Below, one piece after another: positions 20,512 to 30,444 of a DNA stretch of 64,000 nt. The notes under the pieces were generated by a model that was given only the letters and a program-made list of their open reading frames with translations, was not told where the DNA came from and did no database searches. The DNA comes from Diaporthe sp. PMI_573. Taxonomy: Eukaryota > Ascomycota > Sordariomycetes > Diaporthales > Diaporthaceae. How positions within the stretch are numbered: position 1 is the first letter of the stretch; every line of letters begins with the position of its first letter. The stretch is from contig JAJTUP010000132.1 of the NCBI GenBank assembly GCA_021399435.1, positions 56,930 through 120,929 of the forward strand. The letters run 5' to 3'. Position numbers and translations under genes: made by a program.

Positions 20512-22622
20512 TTACTCAATTCGCGACAGGTCAAAGTCATCCTCGCGCTTTCTGACCAGCATCTCCACCGTGACGTCGGCATTCAGGACGATGCCGAATT
20601 CGGCAATCTTGGGCTTCACGCCCTGGGGCAGCTTCCAGTCGTAGTTGAGCAGTATGAATATCAGGGCGATCTTGATCTCGTTGGCCGCGAAGAACCTGCC
20701 CGGGCAGGCGTGGGTGCCGTGCCCGAAGCCGAGGTGGTCAGGTGACGTTGAGACCAGCTGTGAGCCGTTTTCCTTGCCGGGCTCGCCGCTGAGCCGCATG
20801 TTATAGAAACGGTAGCCGTCCCCTGTGTCGAGAGGTTAGCTACCAACAGTATGTATGGTGGTGAACAGAAAGGGAATAGGGAAGTGGAGGCATTATGGAC
20901 TTGTGCACGGAAACGGAATAGTGTGCTTGAAATGGCGGGCTCATCGCAGTGTGTCGCTCACATTCGTTTGCATTTGGGTATACTTCATCGTCCCTTGATC
21001 CTCTGTCAGTATCCATTCGTCGTCATTGGAAGTAGGGAACCGTGAACATACCAGTGGCGGTGCGTTGATACCCCGAGAATAGTTCCCTTAGGAACCACCG
21101 TGCCGTTGGAGAGTTTGACATTCGCTCTAGCCTTTCGCTGCATCAGGGCTGTATCATGGGTCTGTCAGTATCATGAGATTCGTGTGATTTCAATCGTTTA
21201 TACCGAGGTCTTCGTCTCGAACCATACGTCTAGGGATAAGTGAAATGATTGACTCACATAGCTGGATAGGCTTGATGCGCTGGCTCTCCTTGATGACACT
21301 GTCGAGCAGCTTCATGTTCGTCACGCTCGACTTCTTCCAGCCGCCGTCAGACAAGACCTCTTTGATTTCCTTACGCAGGTCTTCGATAACCTCCGGGTGC
21401 CCGGCCAAGTCCGTCATGGTTTGGGTCATGAGGTCTGAGGTGGTGTGGACGGCCACGACCGACAGGAACAACTGCATCGCCGCCGGCTCATAGTCGGCCT
21501 TCAAGTTTAACTTGGCGGCAGCATTTTCAAACCACTCTATCGCATCGTCGAACTCGACCGTCTTACCCTCCGCCGTGGCGGCTGCTTTTGCCGCCGCACG
21601 CTTGTCCAGGACCGGCTGGAGAACAGACCGTGCCTCGGCCACCTGCGACTGTGCGACCCTGCAGATGGGCACCACGCGGGCGGCGATAGACCGTATGATA
21701 CCGGCTGGGTAAATGCGTAGGGCATCGGCTGCTGGGAACATGGTCATTGCGTATTCTCTCGAGATCTTGAGCCACGCCTCGTTGCGACAAAGTTCCTCTC
21801 CCAGGAAGACGCGGGATGAGATACGGGCGATGACTTTCAGGATCGTGTCTCTTAACGACAGCGAGTGCCACTCTTCACGACGAGCAGGATTAGTAAACTG
21901 CTGTGAACATCTCGGGACACGCAAAGTACATGGTATGTCTTACCCTTGCTTTCCCCAAAAGAAGCAGGCACAGCCAGACCTGTCTCGTCTGCCAGAGGCT
22001 TGGTGATTTTGGCTGTGGATGGTCCAAAGTCAGCAATGATTTCAGCGCTTCTCCAGATGGCTGAGAGAACCACACTAACCCAGGAGTTTTGTCAGGTTCT
22101 TATTGATCACAGGCAATGTTAGGTGGTCTTTCGTGCCTTGGAATATTGACTCAAAGCCAGGATGCTCGGTTTGGAAGAACTTTTGAGTCGATGTCAGTTT
22201 CAACGACCATACCTAGCAGCGCACGCCAGATAATATTGAATGTCAGGCACACTTACTTCAGCGCTGAAGTCGGCAAAGCTGAGCTGGGCATGGCTCCGGA
22301 TTTCATTCGCCATACTTGGCGGGAGGACTATCATATTGCCACAATCGGTGATGAGCTGTGCCGGCTCAGTAGGATGGCTGAAGAACCAATTTTGGAGTAG
22401 AGAACGACACTCTCGGTAATAGATTCCCTTTGCACGCTCAGAAGTGAGCTCGAATGGCCGTCGAGGATTCAACAAGGGCGCGTCGGACTTGGGTTTACTG
22501 CCAAGGGAGTAGACGAGGACCACGAGTACAAAGGTGGCCAAGAGATACGGGATCGGCCTGGCTGTGATGCCTGCCGTCTCCATGTCGCCCAAAGCTGCCT
22601 GGATGGAGGCTCGTAGAGACAT
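20512..22622 (-). CDS. Cytochrome P450 monooxygenase, seven exons, intact
   Basis: Microsomal P450 of 529 residues. Exons on the minus strand: 22622-22257, 22179-22080, 22012-21944, 21872-21258, 21148-21052, 20993-20962 and 20822-20512. All six introns have GT-AG ends, phase is kept throughout, and no internal stop occurs. Features in order: N-terminal membrane anchor (YLLATFVLVVLVYSLG), the I-helix region with the threonine pair AVHTTSDLMTQ, the K-helix ExxR (KESQR), a WDGYRFYNMR segment and the heme loop FGHGTHACPGRFF with the thiolate Cys. The heme-loop style resembles fungal P450s of indole-diterpene and gibberellin-type pathways, so a hydrophobic, terpenoid-like substrate is plausible but unproven. 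The nearest metabolic gene is the divergently oriented flavin monooxygenase at 24.3 kb. Introns of 109 and 139 nt (fourth and sixth) are longer than the rest and least certain. Confidence 0.85.
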
Positions 22623-24253
22623 GTCTGAAGCCTAATCGCTGGAACGCCAGTGTGAACTTCAATGCTGTAATTGTTGGGAACGTATCGAGTACTTTGGGGG
22701 AGAATACTGCGCCATGATTGAGAGATGATGGGAGAAGGGCAGTATATGTATACAATAATCCTCACTGATCGGGATGTATGGACAGTCCGTAGAGTCCGTG
22801 GAGTGGTTTGTGCACCCGATGCGTGTCCTCCACATCCTTGTCGAGCATGTGCGTATGCGGGCATCAAATCTAGCTGCCATTTAAGGTTTGATCATGGGTT
22901 CACTGCATGTGAGCCAAGTCAACCCCGACAGTCAACGGCATTTGGGGAAAATTTTCCTGTGTAATGCTAGTGCATCCACGCTGGGTCTTTGAGCGGTTAT
23001 TACTGCATGAAGGACCGCTTACACTCTATGGAGTATGTGAAAGGATTAAAAACGAAACCAACGGCACCGCTTAGTGCACCCACCCAGTACAGTAAGAAAT
23101 GTAGTTTAAGACCCCAATTCGGACCACTTGGGCATCCCGACAGATATAACTATCTCTTCGCCTTGTCCATAAAGTGGAGCGAAAGTTACGGAACTACACA
23201 AAAAGTGGTTCTGCCACAGCAGGAGGCGCAAGTGCACACTTGCCGTTTGATTAGTATACATTTCATGCTTGAATCGGATTGAATCACCCCAACGGACACG
23301 GATGCCAGCAAATATGCAGATGATGTAGCAACGGTAACATCATCTTTCCGAGCCCCCAACCGTCATGGGCCTGCATTACAGGGTGAACCCTTAATCTTTG
23401 TCTAGCAGGGACTTGACCTAGGAAGAATATAACGCTACTGACCAATCAGAACCTCTCATTTAGCATCTTAAACGGTGACGTAAGGTCCGTTACTCCAACT
23501 ACCGTCTCGCTAAGGTTACGCTACAAGGAAGCTACTGTAACTCTACCATGACGTGCATGATTACAGTCTTTAGGACAGTATCGCCTTTATATAGGTTTAG
23601 AGTTCAGAAGGTAAGCCAGGGAATCCATCACTGCAAGAGATGTGAATGATGCTTAGTTAGAGAGAACACTAATACAGGATTGACCATCCGCTAGACAGTG
23701 TGTGGCCTCTAAGCACTTCCAGATCGGGCCCCGAGATGCCTTCCCTATTTCACCAACCAAAAAGGATATCAGGCGCTAGTTGGAACAAAGGGTGTACCGG
23801 TTGCCTGTCACCTTCCCGGTCTCAGTGAAGAGCACTTCAAAATTAGGCGTCAAGACCCCGACCAGCAATGAGTCAACTATGGAGCTCCGCAACGCCTTGT
23901 GCTCGTGGCGAGCGTGTAGATAAAGCGACCGTCGGGCACATGTTGAGGGTCTCCCCCATCACGCCCTTATATGAAATCGTGAGTAGCACTGGCCACCTCG
24001 TGTCGATCAGCCGCGGCAGTATACACAGCATCCGAGGCTCCATAGGTTAGTCTTACCAAAGTCGATCATGAGGTGCAGGACGTAGCGGGCGATGAGGGGG
24101 AGGGGAACCTCCTTGTCTCAGGCCACCCAGTTATCGTTCACCACGACCGCACCAGCAGCAACCAGGGCCTCATGGGGTCCATTAGCTCCGGTAACCACTC
24201 GCAAAATCACACCAGCGTCAGGCGCGCGCGGTCAATCTTGTCAGTGATGGTGA
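22623..24253. other. Region between the P450 and the monooxygenase
   Basis: Holds the shared upstream space of two divergently oriented genes. No intact gene is seen. On the minus strand, about 23790-24235, coding-like stretches occur in shifting frames (for example TGANGPHEALVAAGAVVVN and VPLPLIARYVLHLMIDFGK), suggesting an unidentified decayed gene. No remnant of the missing FAD-binding N-terminus of the monooxygenase could be read here. Confidence 0.35.
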
Positions 24254-24322
24254 CCTCGGGCCTGCAGAGCAGGTGTCGACGCCGTTTGCAACTTTAACGC
24301 TAGGATCTCGCGCAGCCACTAT

Positions 24323-25771
24323 ATGACCGTCGGGGTCTGGGACGAGGATAGACACCAGTGGGTGGTGGACATGAGCCGCACATTCGGAGAAGGGGGGTTC
24401 CAAACCGAGAAGCTGACGGTTTATGCCGACTTTGTCGTTGCTGCCGGCGGCGTGCTGTCCATCCCCAAGGTTCCCAAGCTGTCCGGCTGGTCCCACTTCC
24501 ACGCGAACAAGCACGCCTTTCATACGTCGAGGTGGGACTACGACTACACCGGCGGCAGCCAGGAAAAGCCCGACATGACTAAGCTCAAGGGAAAGCGCGT
24601 CGCCATCGTCGGCACCGGCGCGACGACCGTCCAGGTCGTCCCCGAGCTCGCCAAATGGGCCAAACACATCTATGTGGTGCAGAGGACGCCTTCGTACTGC
24701 GGCGCACGCGGCCAGACCGAGGTGACTCCCGAGATGTGGTCCTCTGTGGCTGACGGTCCGGGCTGGCAGGACCGCCGCAGGCGCAACTTCAACTCCTTCG
24801 TCACAAACAACCCTGAGCCCGCCGACCTCGTCAATGATGGGTGGACGCATGTACCAGGCGCGTCTGGGACGATCGGGTCCAGCAGCAAGATTGTGTCCCC
24901 CAACGGGATCGAAGATCATATTGCACAGCTATTTCAAATCGACGGCGCCGCCACGGATGAGTTTCGGGCGAGGATCTCCCGCGAGGTGAAGGACCAAGCC
25001 GTGGCCGAGAAGCTGAAGCCCTGGTACGGCACGTGGTGCAAGCGGCCGACCTTCCACGACGACTACCTCGCGGCTTTCAACCGCGACGACGTGACCCTGA
25101 TCGACACCAACGGCAAGAGCCTCGAGTCTCTCAACGAGAGGGGGATCGTCTTCGACGGCGTCGAGTACGAGGTCGACTGTCTCGTCCTGGCGACCGGCTT
25201 CGTCGGCTCGTCCAACAACGGCCTGGTCGAGCGGCTCGGCGCGCCCATCCTAGGCCGCGGCGGCGCGTCCATGGCGGAGGAGTGGGCGCGGCCCGGGGCC
25301 AGCACGGCGTTTGGGCTCTTCATGCCGAAATTCCCCAACTTCGCCGCCACCTTCTACCGCGGTGGAGGCTTCTCGTACAACCTCTCGTCCGTCTACGATG
25401 TGTTTGCCCGCCTGTTTGCTCGTGTCACAGGGGTGCTGCACAACCACGGCGGCGGGGACAGGGAGGCACAGGCGAACAAGAAGCTGGTGTTTGAGGTTTC
25501 GGAACAGACCCTCGAGCGCTGGGCCGGTGAGGTTGCCAGGCGGGCGCCGTGGCTCCTCGCGGTCGGTGTCTGCACGCCGGGCTTCTACAACGCGGAGGGC
25601 ACGGCCTTCACCAAGGAATTGTCCGCCGGGCCTGACGAAAAGGAGCAGAATTATGCCAAAGCCAGAGGGGCGATGTGGGGTGGTGGTCCACTGGACTATC
25701 AGCTTACTGTCGAGGAGTACATGGCAAAGGAAACGAGTCTTCTGAGTGACTTTGTTGTCGACGTGGTTTAG
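24323..25771 (+). CDS. FAD-dependent monooxygenase (Baeyer-Villiger type), N-terminally truncated
   Basis: A 482-residue frame matching the middle and C-terminal part of fungal Baeyer-Villiger monooxygenases, which insert oxygen next to a ketone using FAD and NADPH. Visible: a BVMO fingerprint-like region AFHTSRWDYDYTG (65-77), the NADPH Rossmann motif VAIVGTGATTVQVVPEL (93-109), VVQRTPSYCGARGQ, an aromatic-rich KPWYGTWCKRPTFHDDYL section and the conserved VLATGFVGSSN. The N-terminal FAD Rossmann motif (GxGxxG), about 120-150 residues in relatives, is absent. The frame stays open upstream to 24254 without reaching it, so the gene has lost its 5' part or an upstream exon is too decayed to read. 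The coding region is strongly GC-rich next to an AT-rich 3' flank. The truncated product is unlikely to bind FAD. Confidence 0.75.
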   Translation: MTVGVWDEDRHQWVVDMSRTFGEGGFQTEKLTVYADFVVAAGGVLSIPKVPKLSGWSHFHANKHAFHTSRWDYDYTGGSQEKPDMTKLKGKRVAIVGTGATTVQVVPELAKWAKHIYVVQRTPSYCGARGQTEVTPEMWSSVADGPGWQDRRRRNFNSFVTNNPEPADLVNDGWTHVPGASGTIGSSSKIVSPNGIEDHIAQLFQIDGAATDEFRARISREVKDQAVAEKLKPWYGTWCKRPTFHDDYLAAFNRDDVTLIDTNGKSLESLNERGIVFDGVEYEVDCLVLATGFVGSSNNGLVERLGAPILGRGGASMAEEWARPGASTAFGLFMPKFPNFAATFYRGGGFSYNLSSVYDVFARLFARVTGVLHNHGGGDREAQANKKLVFEVSEQTLERWAGEVARRAPWLLAVGVCTPGFYNAEGTAFTKELSAGPDEKEQNYAKARGAMWGGGPLDYQLTVEEYMAKETSLLSDFVVDVV

Positions 25772-26328
25772 ACCGGTATGGTTCATTGCTTCTTTTGACC
25801 TTCCATGGTACAGACCGCATGGGGTGCATTAGTTAGATCATCGATTTCCTAGGTAGGCTGGATCCAGGGACTATACAGCTTAGTATGTATGTAGATAAGA
25901 CTGAAACCACTTTTTGAAATTGAACATGCTTATTTTACATCAGGCATTTGTTATTCTTTAATGAATGGGACGTACCTATAGTAGACATTCAAGTATTCAT
26001 TATGTAGTTTTGTAACACTCATTACCTACAAGCATACCAACCTCTGCACAGTAGTGAGAAATGATGATATCTAGTTAATCAACTGGTTTCTAGTTCGAAA
26101 TGACTACTAATATAGGTTTATACATCTTGAAAATTAGTAGCTCTATTAGGGTTGGGATATCTGCTGGCTACAGATTTTGCTGGTTGATGTATTTACAATG
26201 ATTCTAGATATTTGCACCTAAAAACATAGAGATTGCATCTAATGTCTAAAACTATTTATTTAGTTAGAAATTAGGTATAATTTCCATTTTCTTAGGTGCG
26301 AATATCCGGATTCATTACAATTAACTCC
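25772..26328. other. AT-rich intergenic region
   Basis: Strong drop in GC after the monooxygenase, with no frames of note. The composition is compatible with repeat-induced point mutation or simple AT-rich spacer; no transposon core is recognisable. Confidence 0.45.
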
Positions 26329-26832
26329 TCAGGACTCTGTTGCGCTGGGAAGGGCCGCCACCTGAGCTGGAGAGACATATTCCCAGGGATTGTCACCTAA
26401 TGACAGGTAGATGACAACTCTGCGAGACCGGGACAGCATTCGCATAGTCTCGAGAGCTTGTACATCAAACAATGTTCCTGGATTCAAAGCCTTGATAGCT
26501 GATGGTGCAACGAGGATGCCCGCGGCATCGGTGACGATGAGTTGGAGGCGGGCCTGCGATGGTTGTATTTTTGAGAGCAGCCGTTCAGGTAGCCTTGGTC
26601 GCTGGTTGAGGGAAAGAGAGATGATTTTATCGGCTGGTATATCGACAAGGATGGCAGTGATCCCAGGATCGTCTCGGAGGACAACGGAAACACGAAGCCT
26701 AAAGGACAGAATGCCATTCTCGTTGTAATCAAGCTGTAGATCAAGAAAACCTCTCCTGACGAGCCCCAAAAGGCATTTCTGCGTGCAGTATTTCCGGTCT
26801 TGTTCGCCGCCCCCGTGTGGCCGTTGGGCCAA
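26329..26832 (-). CDS. Hypothetical protein fragment with CTQKCLLGL motif
   Basis: A 167-residue minus-strand frame beginning near KYCTQKCLLGLVRRGFLD, a short Cys motif that also occurs at the start of several fungal protein families, followed by a mixed alpha/beta sequence (LQLDYNENGILSFRLRV, ADKIISLSLNQRPRLPE, LQLIVTDAAGILVAPSAI). It ends with a normal stop. I cannot name the family. The upstream frame changes near 26830, so the gene is probably a 3' exon or a fragment. Confidence 0.4.
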   Translation of the reverse strand: MAQRPHGGGEQDRKYCTQKCLLGLVRRGFLDLQLDYNENGILSFRLRVSVVLRDDPGITAILVDIPADKIISLSLNQRPRLPERLLSKIQPSQARLQLIVTDAAGILVAPSAIKALNPGTLFDVQALETMRMLSRSRRVVIYLSLGDNPWEYVSPAQVAALPSATES

Positions 26833-26943
26833 AATCCGCTGGCTGCGTCGAGTTACCTGCCCTCCACCACGTAATCGCCGTTCCTTTCCCCGCTTTTGGA
26901 ACGGGCGGCGCCGACAGGACCCTCATAGGTAAAACGCGACGAC

Positions 26944-27671
26944 ATGACGCACAACCTCAGATGGTCCGAAATGTGCGGACATAAAACAACCATCTTCTGC
27001 ACCTACCCGTCGAAATCCTCAAGCGCTCAGGGATGGTCGTGTTACAAGACCCTCCATTCAACCGAACAATCATACCAACCTCCCACAAGCGTCGACGTCT
27101 CTCGTGTTCGGGCCCGGCATCGCCGACGTTACGCACCGTTCATCAAAGAAACCGAAGCTCAGCCATCCGGCATTCCCACCACCGAGGTTCTGGGACAATC
27201 TGTCGGATACTCACCCTGGCAAGAAACGCACTGCGAGAACTCGATCGGAGAAACGCTGAAGTCGCTCGCGATTCGACATGTAGACAAAACCGTCGCGTCC
27301 GACGCGCAACTGTCGAGAAATATCGAGAGTCCCCAACCCGCCAGTCGGTTTCTCGTCAAGCGCTTTGCAACGCATGGCGGCCCAGATTTGAGTGATTTAA
27401 AAGGAGTATGTGGATGCCCACGGCAATGGCGTCCGTAAGCTGACCGCTGGCAGTACGGCGCACCAGGCCCTGCATATGGGATGAGCTCAAGCAAGTCAAG
27501 TCTCGGCCGCCGAAAGTGGGGTTCGCAGTCCCCTTCAAAGAGTGGTACTATCGCAAACACGACGACAACGAAGAGCACGGGGCCGTACGATCGAGCTTTT
27601 CTGCAACACCTGATCGATCATAGCGTTTTCCCTGATGACTACGAGCACCCCAACCAAACAACTCGATGTTG
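26944..27671 (+). pseudogene. Decayed copy of a multicopy fungal accessory protein family
   Basis: Landmarks of a hypothetical-protein family that I know from accessory regions of plant-associated Sordariomycetes appear in order but in different frames: PPRFWDNLS (about 27180), NALRELDRRN (about 27227), KRFATHGGPDLSDLKG (about 27360), SSLGRRKWGSQSPSKS and TTKSTGPYDRAFLQHLIDH (27490-27630). At least three frame changes separate them and the C-terminal half is missing. Function of the family is unknown. Recognition rests on memory of the motif order and needs a search to confirm. Confidence 0.5.
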
Positions 27672-28768
27672 AAAGGCGCGGGGGAAAGGCAATCGAGCAG
27701 ATCAGTTCTGCAAATATCGTACCTCCGACGATTGAAATGTCTCAACCGTCACGATCGAGTACAAGCCACCGTACAAGTTGAGCCAGGACAAGATCATCAC
27801 AGGGTTAGTGTCAGAGATCCAACCGGATCGGACATCATCAATAAAGATGGCGAGGGATTTGCATTCGCAGCGAGACGGGTCACCACCGCCGTTCTGCTTC
27901 GCCATGGCGTCGACAGAACCTAGTCCATGCTGGCTGGAGCGTTGATGCTGCTGAGCTGGCCAGAGCGCCTTCCACTCTCCGCTTTCGGTGCAAACTCATT
28001 GCCACCGGCGTGTTCGGCTTCAGCATCGTCGAATATGCGGTCGCAGGCATGCGACCTTATTGTTGATGTGGCTGGCGCCGGCGTGGTCGAAGCTGGCTAT
28101 TAAAGCTGGCTGTCACTGCGGGCAGTCTGAGGACTTCGACTGGTGTTTGGCAAGACGCTTAACCGATTTGAAGCCAGGGGCTAGACAAGGCACAGAGTCT
28201 ACGGATGTAACTAGGGGCGCTTCGCTATGCATGACCCCCTTTTCTCGCGAACAGGATTCAACGACTGTCCGCTCCTGAGAGGCTTGATACGATTTCTGGG
28301 GAGACTAGTGCTTGTCGGACTGTTTGGCGGGCTTTACCAAATTGCATTGTTGGTGGGTAGTGAGGTAACAGTTGCATAGTCTGTTATTTTCTGACGAGCA
28401 TCATTGGTTTAGTTACTGGTTTTTGGTGCACCTCTACTGGACTCAATGACTGGGATGGATCCACCAGCTCCCGGACTATGGATGAGGATGAGCAAGCCAA
28501 CCGATGTCCTGCGGGAGCTCATTGACGCTATGCGCGAAGCAGGAAGAAGCCAGTTCCGTACGCCAGTTCTAGGGCGCCGCGGAAGCTGTCGGTGCAACTG
28601 AACAATAAAGCAGCTAGGAGCCTGCGTTGATGAGAGTCTTGTGGACCACCTGGGACCGCTCGGCTCTCCTCAGTACTTGGTGAGATTTATTCCCAACTTT
28701 TCAGGTAGTCATAACTCAGATTACATCTCCCTCATGATATGACATTCGCCAAGCCGTGATTTACCGCG
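27672..28768. other. Intergenic region
   Basis: No gene recognised. Coding-like scraps occur (for example around 27960-28050) but no continuous frame or domain. Confidence 0.35.
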
Positions 28769-29636
28769 TCACGCCTTATCTCCCGACAGTGCAAGATTCT
28801 TTGAGCCTCTGGCCCCAGAGAGGGAGTCGAAGTACTTCCCAGTCACGTCTTCAAGAATCGAACCGCCCACTGTCTTGCCGATGATCGCCCCTATGAGCTC
28901 AGCCTGTGTGATGATGCCAAGACGAACGACGTCTCGCATCAGATCGAACACATCATGTTGACTGACACCACGACGGATCCGCTCTGCTCTCTGTATCAGT
29001 CTACCGAAAGGGATTTACATCACTCTTCTGGCCTTGTTTCTGGAAGTCCTTACTCTTCATGGCAGGGTCTCTGCCCTTTCGAAGTTTGGTCTTATACACC
29101 TTCAAGGAAGACGCAGGGTATTCGGTCTTCAGACCGATCGGATGGCCGAGACTGGTGATTGTGTAGTCCAACCCGCCTTTCCCGCTCTCGAAGCTGAAGT
29201 ATCTGGGAGGTTTGGGGTCTGGGATAAAGGACACAAGTCATATGTTGATGATCTAACCTTAGCAGGCAAAGAAATATGGGAAGACGAACCTTTCTCTCGG
29301 CTGACTTCCGCTTGGTTGAGGACCTTGAGTCCAAGAGTTTCGGGGGTAACATTCTTGTTGCTCACACTCCTCAGAAGAGTTCGAATGGCGTCGTCATCCT
29401 CTTCCTTAGGTCAGTTCACAAGCTTCACGAAGGTCGATACAAGCGGACTGACTGTAGATCATGATACCATGCTCAAAACAGGATTCGCCGGAATAGCAGA
29501 TCAGAAAGAATGCATCGACAAACCCGACGAGCCGGACCTTACCGGTCCACCGCTCGCCATCTATGAGAATGTCCCATGGATGGATGTCACTATTCTCTGT
29601 CAGCTCTTCGGCATCAAAGTCTAATGGGGTTGCCAC
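28769..29636 (-). CDS. Hypothetical protein, four exons
   Basis: Gene model built from splice signals: exons 29636-29543, 29400-29290, 29218-29054 and 28986-28769 give 195 residues with phase kept at each junction. Introns of 142, 71 and 67 nt have GT-AG ends; the last has a CTGAT branch site. The protein reads sensibly across the joins, for example VSREK|DPKPPRYFSFESG and PAMKT|ERIRRG. It has a helical C-terminal section (DVFDLMRDVVRLGIITQAEL followed by IGAIIGKTVGG) and no signal peptide or clear membrane helix. I do not recognise the family. The first exon and its long intron are the weakest part. The absence of stops after splicing suggests an intact gene. Confidence 0.5.
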
Positions 29637-30444
29637 CCACTAGTCGCATTCGACACTCTTATCGCGAACAGAGCGACCAAAGACCTGGAGAACACGGTGG
29701 TACGACGCCATTGGAGAATCACTGCCACTGGGAATACTACCGTTGATTCCAAACGCTACCAGGGTTGAAGAAGACACAATACAAAAAGAAGTAGTGTGGA
29801 GAGACCTGGCCTGAAGCGGTCTTGTAACAAAAGCCCGACAAAATGTCTTCAGGAAAGAGGCAGATTTTCCCAATGCGGACGACACTGATTCCCGCATATT
29901 AATGCCTGATTGTTCACCCCGTGCATCTTTCTGGACGTCGGGCAGCAGCATCTGCAACCATGGAAACGCAACAGCCCAATCGCATATCGAGGAGGCGCTC
30001 TCGATGCGGCAAGTAGAATGCACTGGCAAGAGTAGGATACAGCCCGAAGACCGACATAGCTCAATAAATCGTCTATAGTAACATGTTACTGCTTGGTCTT
30101 GTCTGTCGGCTGCAGCTGGTGGCTGATACTGGATGCCCCGGAGCCGTCATCTGCGACCTACTCGCTGAACACCATTCGCCGCTCCTTGAGCTCCCCGCAC
30201 AAGGTCCACATGCATAGCCATGTACGGGCAGAAAGACAGGAATGTTACTGTCAGTGAGGGACGGGATCTCGAACTTGTGCCCAATATCCTCCGGCTCTGC
30301 TTCCACATTGACTCAGGATTCCAATTTCTCAACAGTGGTAGTGAGCGCGATCCTGGCCTTTGAAGACACTACTTCCACCGGTCCTGTGTCTCCGCAACGA
30401 CTCTTTCCACTTGCGCTTCTCTGCCCTCTTTCCCGGTCGCCACA
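29637..30444. other. Region between the 28.8-kb gene and the HET gene
   Basis: No recognised gene. A 129-codon minus-strand frame (29640-30029) and shorter ones at 30073-30332 lack family features. The last 100-200 bases form the leader and promoter of the HET gene. Confidence 0.4.

Noticed and set aside
24218..24919. 233-codon minus-strand frame opposite the monooxygenase
   Set aside because: Antisense shadow of GC-rich coding sequence; the plus strand carries clear enzyme motifs.
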